DNA of 64,000 nt from CAZMRF01 sp964568735. GTDB lineage: Bacteria > Acidobacteriota > Polarisedimenticolia > JACPZX01. The stretch covers positions 1 to 64,000 of the forward strand of contig CAZMRF010000019.1 in the NCBI GenBank assembly GCA_964568735.1, written 5' to 3'. This document shows positions 16,845 through 26,138 of this stretch, piece after piece. The position numbers and the translations under genes were made by a program. The notes under the pieces are model-generated. The model was given only the letters and a program-made list of their open reading frames with translations, was not told the DNA's origin and did no database searches. The stretch's first letter is position 1, and every line of letters begins with the position of its first letter.

Positions 16845-19800
16845 CTACCGCCTCGTCGAGCTCCGCTCGGCACCGCCCCTGGGGCGCTGCGCTCCCTCCG
16901 CGCACGTCTCACCAGGGCCACTTCGGAAGATCCGGCAGGGCCTCTGGCTGAAGTGAGGCGCCGCCCCGGTGACACAGGCGTTGGCGGCGTCGTTGGGGCA
17001 GGGATCGCAGACGTCGCCCCGCCCGTCGCCGTCGGCATCTTCCTGCCCGGGGTTGGAGTTCTCGGGGCAGTTGTCGCACTCGAGGCCGTCACCGTCCTGA
17101 TCGGGCGGCGGCGGGGCCTCCTCGACGATCTGCCCCCTCACGCCGACGTAGTCCTGGAACTGGAGGCAGGCGTTCCCGCCGCAGTCTCCCGACGTCGTGC
17201 AGACGATGTTCGGATCGTTGCTGCACCGTCCCGGATCGGAGCCCGTCTTGATGCTGAACAGCTCCGGCGTCTCGAACCTCACGACCCCTCCCAGGCTGAT
17301 GTTCTGGGGGGCCTGGACGGGCACCGAGTTGGCCATGTTCTCCTTGAGGTTCTCCGCGACGGGATCGCTCTCGGCCGCCCCCTGGGTCGTGGCCGGATCG
17401 TGGTTGTAGCGCATGCTGAAGCCGCCCTCGCAGATCTCTCCCTGCGGCCGCGGCGACACGACAGGCGTCGTCAGATCGAAGGCGATCTCCGGCCCCTGTG
17501 CCCCCTGAGTGAGATTCATCAGGGCGCCGAAGGTCATATCGAGGCAGACCCCCAGGAAGCTGCAGTCGGCCGTCGTGCCGTCATCGGGGCAGGGCGGCGT
17601 CGACACGAGCGGATCGCCGTCGAAGCCGTCATTGGCCCTGTCCACGAGGATGCTCACGAGGGTGTCGTTGATGCGCAGCCTCGCCTCGATGGGAGGCGTG
17701 GTCGTGTCGTCGGCGACGAGGAACCTCGGTGGGATCCCGCTGCGGGCACACATGAGGATGGGATCACTCGACTTCACGTGGAGCGGAGGCACGAGATCGC
17801 AGAGGTTCCTCTCCAGCGCACCCCCGATGGCGGGCGTCGGGATCTGCGTGCAGTTGGCACCGCGCACCCCGTGGCAGGTCGCCTGCCCGATGATCTCCCT
17901 CGGATCGTAGTTGGCCGGGCCGCCCAGGAAGCTCTCGCAGAGCGCCGACGCTGCATTAGGAGTTAAGGCCGCCGCGCGGATCCCGAGGCAGGCCCCGGTG
18001 ACGGCGGCATCCGTGAATTGATTGCCGGTGTTCACGAAGTTCGGGTCCGAGCAGTCCGCCGGGAAGAGGTCGTCGAGCGTCGCGAAGTTGGCGTCCGAGC
18101 AGCAGGCACCCTGAGCCAGCGTGCCTCCGCATCCATTGCTGGAGATCTCCCCCTGGATCGCCGCGGCGGCCAGGATGCCGTTGATCACGTCGTCCGAGAT
18201 GGCCACGAAGGTGTTGCCCGGGTTGACGCCCGGCCCCGGAGGGGGCGCCGGCGTCAACAGGAAGCCGGGAGCCACCTCGGTGTTGGGATCCGGAGTCGGG
18301 GCGTCCACCGTCAGGTTCGTGATGGCCTTCAACCCCTGGGAGCTGATCTGGGCATCCTCGAACATGCTCGTCAGCTCCTTGCCTTTGGCGTCGTAGAGGT
18401 TGTCGTCGGGCTTCACTTGAGGTATCTCGAAGGCGATCTGCCGGCTTCCGGGATCGATGCTCTTGAAGAGGTCCGCGTCCTGGATGACGAAGCCGGCCGG
18501 TATGGACCAGTCGATGTCGGCGAAGCCGAGCGTGAAGATTTCCGCCAGCAGGTTCAGGAGGAAGACGCCCCAGCCGCTGACGCCGCTGTCTCCGGGATCC
18601 GTCACTACCGCCGTCACCTCTCCGGACCCGAGGTTCACGACCCCCGGAGCAACGGGTGCCAGCGGGTTCTCGATGTTCTCCTCGCCCAGCGTGAGGACCA
18701 CGTTGCTGAGCGCCGCGCCGTCCTTGGGCAGGGTCACCTGAACGTCAGCGTCGATCGTCGAGTTCGCCGCCCAGAGGAAGCCGTGGCAGCTGCCATCGGC
18801 GTGGACGCTGAAGCGCATCTGGGGAACGTTGAGCGTGACCTGGATCGTGCCTCCCGTCCCGTTGGGGCCCACCCCGTCCACCAGCGCAACGCTGCACTCC
18901 ACGGGCTGGAGAAGCTCCAGCGTACCGGGGATCATCCTCACGGTCGTCGTGGGATCGCAGCTCCCGTCGATCGACGCTTCGAACTGGACGTAGCCGAGAC
19001 AGTTCCCGCCGCTGTCCTTGCTGAGGCAGGTCTCCATTTGGTTGCGGAGCTGCGCCTCGAGACATGCGGTCGCCTGCTCGCACGACGAGTGGAAGAAGGC
19101 CTGAAGCGCGCCGCCCTCCAGCCCCAGGACGAAGGAGTCCTGGACCGGTGTGGCCACTTCGGCGGTGAAGGCCTTCCCCAGCATCTGGAGATCGATGCTC
19201 GGAGCGATCGGGATCTCGCCCAGCGAGAAGGCCGGGTCCCCGCCGCTCGCCGAGATGCTCCCGGGCGCGCCGACGGCGAAGAGGAAGGTCTTGAAGGCCC
19301 GGCGGCCGTCGACGTCCGTGGCCGAGGCGATGAGCCGGTTGGAGCCCGGATCGAAGGTCCCGAGCGAGGTGCTCATCCCCAGAGCCTCGGCGTGCATGTT
19401 CGTGAGGCCGAGCGACGTGTTGATGGGAAGCTTGTAGGTCCCGCCGGAGCACTCTCCGCCGCCGGCCGTGAAGGCCTGTCCCGCCGGGCTGAGCGGCTTC
19501 CCGTTGACGCCTGCCTGGACGATTTCGTATCCGTGGCAGACCTCGCCCACGACGGGGGTCGGAGTCATCGGCGTGACGAGTCCCGGCGTCGGGTCGTCAA
19601 TCTTCACCTGGAAGACGGCGGAGGAGCCGCAGTCGTGCATGTCGTCGATGTAGCACTGCTTCGTCACGGGGGTGTTCGTGCCGATCGGGAACATGCCGTC
19701 GGCATCCACCACTACCTCGTTGCCGCCGCATCCCAGCCCGGTCACCTTCATTCTGAGAGTGTTCGAGCTGTGGACATCGATGTTGGGTGCGACGTCCACG

Positions 19801-21557
19801 ACGATGTCGGAGATCGTGACGCTCGTCGACCCGATGGTGACCATGCCCCCGGGATGGGTCCCCGGGAAGGCCGTGGCAGGGTCGATTCCCAGCGCCGCGA
19901 AGATGTCCACTCCGTTGACCTTTACGGTCAGGGTGTCGGTCTTCGCGAGGGGCAGCGCGGCGAGGACGTCCGTCTCGGAGGCTCCGTTGGTGGCATTGGA
20001 GACGTCCCCGCTCGGGTGCACGACGTCGAGCCAGGGAACCGGGGAGCAGTAGGCCACCGCTTCGTTCAGGTTGTCCTTCACCTTCACGCGCAGGAGGGGC
20101 ACCGGCGCGAAGACCTCGTGCCAGTTGCCCGGGGCTGCGAGCGGGCCTCCCTTGCGGTTGTTGGGACGTGACACCCATTTCCACGCGCCCCGACTGAGCC
20201 GGCTGTTGAGGTGGGCGGTCTCTCCATTCGCTACGGGAAGCACGGCGAGGAGCTCACCCGTCACGTCGAGAGCCAGCATCTCTGCGATCACCTGCTCCCC
20301 GGGGCCGGCGCCTGCCGTGTCGAACTCGATTCTGTAGAACCCCTCGCAGGAGGCGCCATTCGGCGTCTGCTGGAGGGGAACGAGGGCGCAGCCGGCGGAG
20401 ATTCCCGCCGATCCGCAGCCGGGATCCGCGGAATCCGTGAGGCCGTCGCAGTCATTGTCCAGACCGTCGCCGCACGTCGCGCCCGAGGGGCCTTCGGTGC
20501 TCACCCCCACGGGCGGGCCCAGCGGGCTGCAGACCGTCCCCGTTCCGTCGGCCTTGCACACCTCGACTCCCGAGGTCGCGCACTGGCCCTGGCCCTGCGT
20601 GCAGCCATCACCGAGCGTCGGGAAGATCTCATCCGTCTGGCCGTCGCCGTCGTTGTCGATGCCGTCGCAGGCCTCGGGCGCCTGGCAGCTCGGGTCGGCG
20701 AGGTCGGTGAGCGCGTCGCAGTCGTTGTCGAGACCGTCGAAGCAGGTCCCCGCGCCGGCCGGACCCTCCACTCCTGGGGCCCCCGGGGACTTATTGCACT
20801 TCGTCGTGCCGTTCGCCGCGCAGACCACCTGGCCCGTCACCTGGCAGGTTCCGATGCCGAGCGTGCACGCGTTGCCTAGGCCGAAGCCCTCGTCCGTCTG
20901 CCCGTCGAAGTCGTCGTCGAAGGAGTTGCAGATCTCCGCGGTCTGGCAGACGGGGTCTTCGTGGTCGAAGCAGGCGTCGCAGTCGTTGTCGATGAGGTCG
21001 AAGCAGCTCGGGGAGCCGGCCGGCCCCTCGGGCTCCACCATCGTGAAGCCGCCGCCTGGGGTATTGCTGATGCAGTCGACGCCGTCGAGGCTCGCGTTGC
21101 ACTGCTTCGTCCCCGCCGTGATGCAGCAGCTCATCCCCGGCATGCAGGACATGCTCATCATGCAGCCCGGAGGATCATGGAGGAAGCAGAGCCCCTCCAC
21201 GGGAACGAGCAGCCCGGTGTCCGGGTCCTCGAAGAAATCGATGTCCTTGAGCCCGAAGTCGGTGTCCCCGTCGCAGTCGTTGTCGACGTCGTCGCCGCAC
21301 ACTTCGGCGGCCCCGGGGTTCACGTTCGGATCCGAGTCGTTGCAGTCGCCGACGCCGAGAAGGCCGCTCTGATCGCATCCGGAGACAGTCACCCCCCAGT
21401 CGTCACCGTCGGCGTCCGGGCAGGGCGCCGCGAGCGCCTGGGAGGGTGAGAGCAGCAGGACGAGCGCCACCGTGAAAATGGCTGGCCAGATGATCCCCTG
21501 GCCTGAACCGCCGGCGATGCCGGCCGTGGATCCCGTCTTTCCGCGTCGGGTTTTCAT
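16845..21557 (-). CDS. Giant secreted MopE-type repeat protein (1)
   Basis: This protein of about 1570 residues begins with a signal peptide (hydrophobic run to SQALAAPC). It carries four to five Asn-Asp-Cys-Asp units, of the form D-N-D-C-D-G/A with a nearby GADE- or GAAEVC-type lead, in the first 400 residues. This is the metal-binding motif family named after the copper protein MopE. The long middle region is beta-rich with spaced cysteines. Near the C-terminus DQDGDGLECDNCPENSNPGQ and a second Asp-rich copy are thrombospondin type-3-like calcium repeats. I chose ATG 21557 because GGAGG precedes it. Two paralogs lie at 51731-62037. It should be extracellular or surface-attached; the function is unknown. 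Confidence 0.75.
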   Translation of the reverse strand: MKTRRGKTGSTAGIAGGSGQGIIWPAIFTVALVLLLSPSQALAAPCPDADGDDWGVTVSGCDQSGLLGVGDCNDSDPNVNPGAAEVCGDDVDNDCDGDTDFGLKDIDFFEDPDTGLLVPVEGLCFLHDPPGCMMSMSCMPGMSCCITAGTKQCNASLDGVDCISNTPGGGFTMVEPEGPAGSPSCFDLIDNDCDACFDHEDPVCQTAEICNSFDDDFDGQTDEGFGLGNACTLGIGTCQVTGQVVCAANGTTKCNKSPGAPGVEGPAGAGTCFDGLDNDCDALTDLADPSCQAPEACDGIDNDGDGQTDEIFPTLGDGCTQGQGQCATSGVEVCKADGTGTVCSPLGPPVGVSTEGPSGATCGDGLDNDCDGLTDSADPGCGSAGISAGCALVPLQQTPNGASCEGFYRIEFDTAGAGPGEQVIAEMLALDVTGELLAVLPVANGETAHLNSRLSRGAWKWVSRPNNRKGGPLAAPGNWHEVFAPVPLLRVKVKDNLNEAVAYCSPVPWLDVVHPSGDVSNATNGASETDVLAALPLAKTDTLTVKVNGVDIFAALGIDPATAFPGTHPGGMVTIGSTSVTISDIVVDVAPNIDVHSSNTLRMKVTGLGCGGNEVVVDADGMFPIGTNTPVTKQCYIDDMHDCGSSAVFQVKIDDPTPGLVTPMTPTPVVGEVCHGYEIVQAGVNGKPLSPAGQAFTAGGGECSGGTYKLPINTSLGLTNMHAEALGMSTSLGTFDPGSNRLIASATDVDGRRAFKTFLFAVGAPGSISASGGDPAFSLGEIPIAPSIDLQMLGKAFTAEVATPVQDSFVLGLEGGALQAFFHSSCEQATACLEAQLRNQMETCLSKDSGGNCLGYVQFEASIDGSCDPTTTVRMIPGTLELLQPVECSVALVDGVGPNGTGGTIQVTLNVPQMRFSVHADGSCHGFLWAANSTIDADVQVTLPKDGAALSNVVLTLGEENIENPLAPVAPGVVNLGSGEVTAVVTDPGDSGVSGWGVFLLNLLAEIFTLGFADIDWSIPAGFVIQDADLFKSIDPGSRQIAFEIPQVKPDDNLYDAKGKELTSMFEDAQISSQGLKAITNLTVDAPTPDPNTEVAPGFLLTPAPPPGPGVNPGNTFVAISDDVINGILAAAAIQGEISSNGCGGTLAQGACCSDANFATLDDLFPADCSDPNFVNTGNQFTDAAVTGACLGIRAAALTPNAASALCESFLGGPANYDPREIIGQATCHGVRGANCTQIPTPAIGGALERNLCDLVPPLHVKSSDPILMCARSGIPPRFLVADDTTTPPIEARLRINDTLVSILVDRANDGFDGDPLVSTPPCPDDGTTADCSFLGVCLDMTFGALMNLTQGAQGPEIAFDLTTPVVSPRPQGEICEGGFSMRYNHDPATTQGAAESDPVAENLKENMANSVPVQAPQNISLGGVVRFETPELFSIKTGSDPGRCSNDPNIVCTTSGDCGGNACLQFQDYVGVRGQIVEEAPPPPDQDGDGLECDNCPENSNPGQEDADGDGRGDVCDPCPNDAANACVTGAAPHFSQRPCRIFRSGPGETCAEGAQRPRGGAERSSTRR

Positions 21558-22118
21558 GCTCTCTCTCCTCCCCGGGATGCTCACGTGAGAGCCGGGGTCA
21601 TCGGGCCTGGAGCGTGATGCACGTTGCGGCCTTCGCTACCGCACGCCGCTCATGGGCGCGCACGCATCGGCCGCGGATTCTTCTCGAAGTCATCAGGCGG
21701 AGAACCCGCATCGGGAAGGACGCGGGGCGCTTTCGATGGGCTGGCAGGGGGGAGGCCCGTCGGAAGAGCAGACAACTTGTACCCGCAACAGGCCCGTTCG
21801 TCAATAGGTTCCGGTGTGAGATCTGAAAGAACTTCTCTGAAACAACTCAATACAACCGGGCGGGTGCTTGGGGACTTCCGGATGACTGATGCGCCCGAGG
21901 CTCCCCTGATAGGTGAGGATGGATGAATCCGCCACGGACCACACAACTCTTACTCGTCGAGGATCTGAATCCAGCGGTTTCCCCATGAGGCGGCGGCTGG
22001 ATCACCCGGGAAGGGAGCAGACTGAGGCTGAATCGGATCTTTCTGCTTCGCCTTCCAAGACGACGCTCAGCTCGCCTCCGTCAGAGACCCTGCCATGGCA
22101 GAGCCGCCAGTATGGGGC
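21558..22118. other. Intergenic region upstream of MopE-type gene 1
   Basis: About 560 bp lie between the start of MopE-type gene 1 and the end of the senB-like gene, both on the minus strand. I see no convincing gene. On the minus strand TTGACG near 21802 with TACAAG 17 bases later is a weak promoter candidate for the MopE-type gene. No strong terminator was seen after the senB-like gene. Confidence 0.35.
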
Positions 22119-23198
22119 TCATCGCTTCCCGAAGAGCGCTAGGAGGAGCCCACGCATCGCGGCACGCTCCCGCTCCACGCTGAAGAGCGGCCTCCTCCTC
22201 GCGCAGGCGCGTGCGAGGCGGCGAAGGAAGGACGGCTCCCGCTCCGCCCGCAGCAGGAGCCGAGACAATCCGAGGGTGTCCCCGCAGTCGAAGTAGCCCG
22301 GGTAACGCGCGCCGAGGAGGCCTACGTTCCCGTCGATCCGAGAGGCGAGGACGGGGACTCCCAGGACGATGGCCTCTCCCAGGACGTTGGCGCCCCCCTC
22401 GAGGCGCGACGAGATCACCGTGAGGCGCGAGCGAGCCATGATGCGCAGCGCCCGCGCGCGCGGGAGGTCGCGATACCATCGGTACCGCGCATTGGTCCGC
22501 TCCTCCCGCCGGGCCCTGCGTTCCATGGCCGGTGTCAGGGCGCGCCCCACCTGCGCGACGCGGATGGCCGAGTCCGCCGGGAGAAAGCGTGAGGCCATCG
22601 CAGTACGGAAGGGGTCCTTGAGCGGGCGCAGGTGCCCGATCACACTGATCGTGAAGGCGGGCTGGAGGGTGCGGGACCTGCGGCGTGCCTCGCCGGGGGT
22701 CGGGAGGCGCGACTTGCCGGCGCGACCTGCGGGGCGGCTGAGTCTCCGCAAGAAGCCACGGGCGCCCGCCGCTCTTGCCCCGTTCGCCTGGCCGTCTCCT
22801 TCACCGTGGCCTCCAACCGACTGGTAGATCACGTTGACCTTTCGTCGCGCGCCGGGCGGCAGCGCCCGCGCCGCGAGAGCTTGAAGAACTATCAGGCGGT
22901 CTGCCATCTGCACCGAGAGGCGAGCCCGTTGTGATTGGCGCAGATCCCTGTAGAGATCCGTGCCTCCCAGTGCGACCACGAGCGGCGCGGTGGGATTGAG
23001 CTGGCGATAGCGGCGGATCGATTCGTGGCTCTTCAACGCATGAAGGGCGAGGAGGAGGTCGCAGGGCCTGCCATCCCACGTTCGCCCCAGCCGCACCGAA
23101 TGGCCCAGGCCGCGCAGGATCTTCGCCCACCGCAGCGTCGTGATCCGGTTGCCCGTGCGCGAGCCTGGCCCCGCGGGAGCTACGATGACGATTCGCAT
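22119..23198 (-). CDS. senB: SenB-like selenosugar synthase (GT4-type glycosyltransferase)
   Basis: This 359-residue GT-B glycosyltransferase matches the family formerly called TIGR04348. That family is now known to include SenB, which makes a selenosugar from selenophosphate and a UDP-sugar in selenoneine synthesis. It opens with MRIVIVAPA, followed by LLLALHALKSHESIRRY, VALGGTDLYRDL and VNVIYQS, then a C-terminal half with VIGHLRPLKDPFR and SRLEGGANVLGEAIVLGVPV, which holds the nucleotide-sugar Glu. A basic, glycine- and alanine-rich insert of about 45 residues lies between the two domains. It follows the senA-like gene by 61 bp on the same strand, the expected pairing. No senC (selenophosphate synthetase) gene is in the window. 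Confidence 0.8.
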   Translation of the reverse strand: MRIVIVAPAGPGSRTGNRITTLRWAKILRGLGHSVRLGRTWDGRPCDLLLALHALKSHESIRRYRQLNPTAPLVVALGGTDLYRDLRQSQRARLSVQMADRLIVLQALAARALPPGARRKVNVIYQSVGGHGEGDGQANGARAAGARGFLRRLSRPAGRAGKSRLPTPGEARRRSRTLQPAFTISVIGHLRPLKDPFRTAMASRFLPADSAIRVAQVGRALTPAMERRARREERTNARYRWYRDLPRARALRIMARSRLTVISSRLEGGANVLGEAIVLGVPVLASRIDGNVGLLGARYPGYFDCGDTLGLSRLLLRAEREPSFLRRLARACARRRPLFSVERERAAMRGLLLALFGKR

Positions 23199-23259
23199 CA
23201 GGGCACCCCCCGACCCGAGAGGGAGATCCTGTCGATTCAGGCGAGACGCGGGCGCGGTA

Positions 23260-24552
23260 TCACCTGCCTCCTCCTTCTGTCCGCAGCGCGCAGCTCCGGA
23301 AGCCGGCCCATACGTCGCGCCGGTCGGGCGTGTAGAAGTTGCGATAGGTGTTTCGGATGAGGCGCGGGCGCGTCACCCAGCATCCGCCCCTCAGGACCTT
23401 CTGATCTCCGAACCAGGGGCTCGAGTACTCGCGGTAGGGATCCTCCGAGAAGCCCGGGTAGGGGCCGAAGTCGGAAGCAGTCCATTGCCAGACGTGACCT
23501 ACCATCTGGTGCACGTACCCGGGCGCCTCGACGGAGCCCGCGTACTCCCATTCCGCTTCTGTCGGGAGGCGCCGGCCGGCCCAGCGGCACCAGGCCTCCG
23601 CCTCGTACCAGCTCAGGTGGAGGACTGGCGCCTCGGCTTCCAGCGGCACCCATCGGTCGAAGTGGCGACGGAGCCAGCCTCCACCGCCCTCTTCCTTCCA
23701 GTAGATCGGGTGATGGGCCCCCACGCGCTCGCGCCACGCCCATCCCTCCCCGGACCAGAGCTCGCGCCTTGCGTAGCCTCCATCCTCGACGAAGGCGAGC
23801 ATCTCCCCCTGACTCGTCACTCTTCGCGCTATCGCGAAAGGACGGACCCGCACCGGGTGCGCCCACTTCTCGTTGTCGAAGACGAAGGCGCCGTCGGGCA
23901 CCGCCCCCAGGAGGAACTCCCCGCCGGGCAGCTCGACGTCGCCCGCGAGACTGCTTCCGCCCGGGCCTCCGCCCGCGCCGCCCTCGGAGGCCGCCTTCCT
24001 CCCTTCCGCCCAGATCCCCTGTCCTGCATCGCCGCGCGAATCCCCGGCGTGAATTGGGAGGTCCGTGCCTTGGGTGGAGAGCCGGGGTGGCGGGTAGCCC
24101 AACGTCTGGCGCGTGTACGCAAAGGCCTCGTCGTGCATGTCCTCGTGGAAGAGCGCGAGGAGGTGGAAGTAGGCCACGCGGTTCGGAAGAGGCCCGGGAG
24201 CCTCGGCGTCGAGGCGCCCGAGGACGCGGTCCAGCACCTGCCCCATGTACCTCAGCGTCCCCTCGCGCGTGGGAAGCGGCAGATCCCAGCGTGTGGCGTG
24301 AGGGACGGCAGCCGAGTCGTACAGCGCGTCTCCGTTCGCAAGGAGCGGCCGCTCGCTCCGCAGATGCCTGAGCGCCCAGCGCTCCTGGAACCAGGCCACG
24401 TGGCCGATCTCCCACAGGAGCGGGTTGACGATCTCGAGCCGGGGCCCCAGGAGCTGCTCGTCGTCGAGGTCCGAGACGAGGTCCAGCGTCCGCTGCCGCG
24501 CATCGAGCAGCATTCCCGCGAGGTCCTCGCTTCTGAGGTCATCGAGATGCAC
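23260..24552 (-). CDS. senA: SenA-like selenoneine synthase (EgtB family)
   Basis: This 430-residue protein combines an N-terminal DinB-type helical bundle with a C-terminal formylglycine-enzyme-like domain, the architecture of EgtB sulfoxide synthase and of SenA. The iron-binding His triad is visible as H51 (EIGHVAW), H136 and H140 (FHEDMHDE), at almost the same positions as in EgtB. The C-terminal part has VGHVWQWTASDFGPYPGF and VLRGGCWVTRPRLIRNTYRN. Pairing with a SenB-like gene points to C-Se bond formation on hercynine rather than ergothioneine synthesis. A Gly/Ala-rich insert at about residues 160-205 is unusual. Start GTG 24552 lies 20 bp from the divergent ceramidase gene. No egtD is nearby. 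Confidence 0.8.
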   Translation of the reverse strand: MHLDDLRSEDLAGMLLDARQRTLDLVSDLDDEQLLGPRLEIVNPLLWEIGHVAWFQERWALRHLRSERPLLANGDALYDSAAVPHATRWDLPLPTREGTLRYMGQVLDRVLGRLDAEAPGPLPNRVAYFHLLALFHEDMHDEAFAYTRQTLGYPPPRLSTQGTDLPIHAGDSRGDAGQGIWAEGRKAASEGGAGGGPGGSSLAGDVELPGGEFLLGAVPDGAFVFDNEKWAHPVRVRPFAIARRVTSQGEMLAFVEDGGYARRELWSGEGWAWRERVGAHHPIYWKEEGGGGWLRRHFDRWVPLEAEAPVLHLSWYEAEAWCRWAGRRLPTEAEWEYAGSVEAPGYVHQMVGHVWQWTASDFGPYPGFSEDPYREYSSPWFGDQKVLRGGCWVTRPRLIRNTYRNFYTPDRRDVWAGFRSCALRTEGGGR

Positions 24553-24572
24553 GGGACGATCCTAGCCTCTTC

Positions 24573-26138
24573 ATGTACATTGCGGAGGCCGTGAGCCCCT
24601 ACCTGCGACTGCCGACCGCCCTGCTCGTGACGGGCCTCCTTTTCGCAGAGTACGCGCACGCCTCGCCTCCCGCACGGCTCCTTGCCGGGGCCGCCACGCG
24701 GCGGATCACCCCCGACATCGGACATGCCTCGCGCCCTGTCTACATGGCGGGGCTTGACGTCGCTCTGAAGGCCACCGAGGTCCACGACGATCTCTTCGCG
24801 CGTGCGCTCGTCCTCACCGACGCGAAGGGGTCTACTGTCGGTCTCGTCGTTCTCGATCTCATCGGCTTCTTTCACGACGACGTGGAGGCCCTTCGGGAAG
24901 AGCTGAAGCGAGCGCACCCGGAGGTGGCTGTCGACTACCTGGCCGTCGCGAGCACGCACACCCACGCAGGGCCGGACGTGCTGGGTCTCTGGTGCCGCAA
25001 GCGCGGCTGCGTGGAGGACGGCTACGTCGCGCGTGTCCGTCATGAGGCCGCCGAGGCCGTGGCAGCGGCCTGGGAGGCGAGGAAGCCCGCCGAGATCTTC
25101 GTCGCACAGACCGTGGCCCCCGAGCTCTGCCAGGACCGGCGCCTCCCCGAATTGATCGACGAAGCGCTCTTCGTCATGGGGCTGCGCTCCGCGGAGAGCG
25201 GTGAGGGCATCGCGACGCTCGTGAACTGGAACAGCCACCCGAGCGTGGCCGGTGCGGGCAACACCGCGATCTCGGCCGACTTCCCGGGGGCGCTCGTGAA
25301 GAAGATGGAGGAGGAATGGGGCGGGACGGGCCTCTACGTCAGCGGTGATCTGGGTGGTCAGATCTCCTCACGCAGGGCGAAGATCCGCGACGAGAGCACG
25401 GGGCAGCGTGTCCAGCCCAGCAGCATGGCGCTGGTGGAGGCCCTGGGGGATCAGCTTGCCGGCCTCGCCCTCGATGCGCTCCGCGAATCACGATCGCGCG
25501 GACCGGCGCCCGATCCACGGCTTCGGGTGACGTCGCGCGCGATGTACGTACCCCTCGCCAATCCCCTTTTCCTCAAAGGACTCAGGAAGGGGATCATCCA
25601 TCCTCGCCGGATGTATCCGCCCGAAGGCGGTGGCGCGGGCAATCTCCCCTCGGAGATCAAGAAGAAGAGTGCCTTCGAGCCCGGAGCCGCCACGTTGCGG
25701 ACCGAGACGGCCGTCGTGGACCTCGGTTCCGCGGTGTGGGCGCTCCTGCCGGGCGAGCCCTATCCCGAGCTGGCCCTCGGGAAGTACCAGGAGCCGCAGG
25801 ACCCGGGCGCCGACTTCCAGGGGGCGCTCAGGGAGCCGGCCCTGCGGGCCATGTCCACGAAGCCCGTCTTCATCATCGGGCTCGCCAACGATCTGCTCGG
25901 CTACCTCATTCCGAAATCCCAGTGGGACTACGAGCCTCCCTTCGCTTACGGCCGCAAGAGCATGCAGTACGGCGAGAGGGTCTCCGTCGGACCGGATGCG
26001 GCCCCTCTCGTCATGGAGGCATTGCGGGAGATGATGCAGGGCCCGTCAAGCAGGCGACTGCGGCCTGTTGATGGTGAAGGACAACCGGGAATCGGCGCGA
26101 GCGAGCTACGGCCTCTTCGCCGGAGCTTCGGGAGGTGA
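24573..26138 (+). CDS. Neutral ceramidase-like secreted amidase
   Basis: This 521-residue protein matches the neutral/alkaline non-lysosomal ceramidase N-terminal domain family. An N-terminal hydrophobic stretch ending in AEYAHAS is a probable signal peptide. The metal-binding motif STHTHAGPD is present near residue 128, and NWNSHPSVAG supplies a further His. Classical ceramidases cleave the N-acyl bond of ceramide, but many bacterial members lack the full C-terminal domain and have unknown substrates. Start ATG 24573 is used here; GTG 24591 would still leave a good signal peptide. The gene diverges from senA and overlaps the convergent nuclease gene by 33 bp. Confidence 0.75.
   Translation: MYIAEAVSPYLRLPTALLVTGLLFAEYAHASPPARLLAGAATRRITPDIGHASRPVYMAGLDVALKATEVHDDLFARALVLTDAKGSTVGLVVLDLIGFFHDDVEALREELKRAHPEVAVDYLAVASTHTHAGPDVLGLWCRKRGCVEDGYVARVRHEAAEAVAAAWEARKPAEIFVAQTVAPELCQDRRLPELIDEALFVMGLRSAESGEGIATLVNWNSHPSVAGAGNTAISADFPGALVKKMEEEWGGTGLYVSGDLGGQISSRRAKIRDESTGQRVQPSSMALVEALGDQLAGLALDALRESRSRGPAPDPRLRVTSRAMYVPLANPLFLKGLRKGIIHPRRMYPPEGGGAGNLPSEIKKKSAFEPGAATLRTETAVVDLGSAVWALLPGEPYPELALGKYQEPQDPGADFQGALREPALRAMSTKPVFIIGLANDLLGYLIPKSQWDYEPPFAYGRKSMQYGERVSVGPDAAPLVMEALREMMQGPSSRRLRPVDGEGQPGIGASELRPLRRSFGR

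Noticed and set aside
18018..20171. Plus-strand open frame of 717 codons
   Set aside because: It is antisense to MopE-type gene 1 and its product is Arg/Gly/Val-rich with no domain; the minus-strand gene has a signal peptide and repeats.
21913..22296. Plus-strand frame of 127 codons before the senB-like gene
   Set aside because: It overlaps the 3' end of the senB-like gene, its product is Arg/Ser-rich low complexity, and no ribosome binding site is visible.
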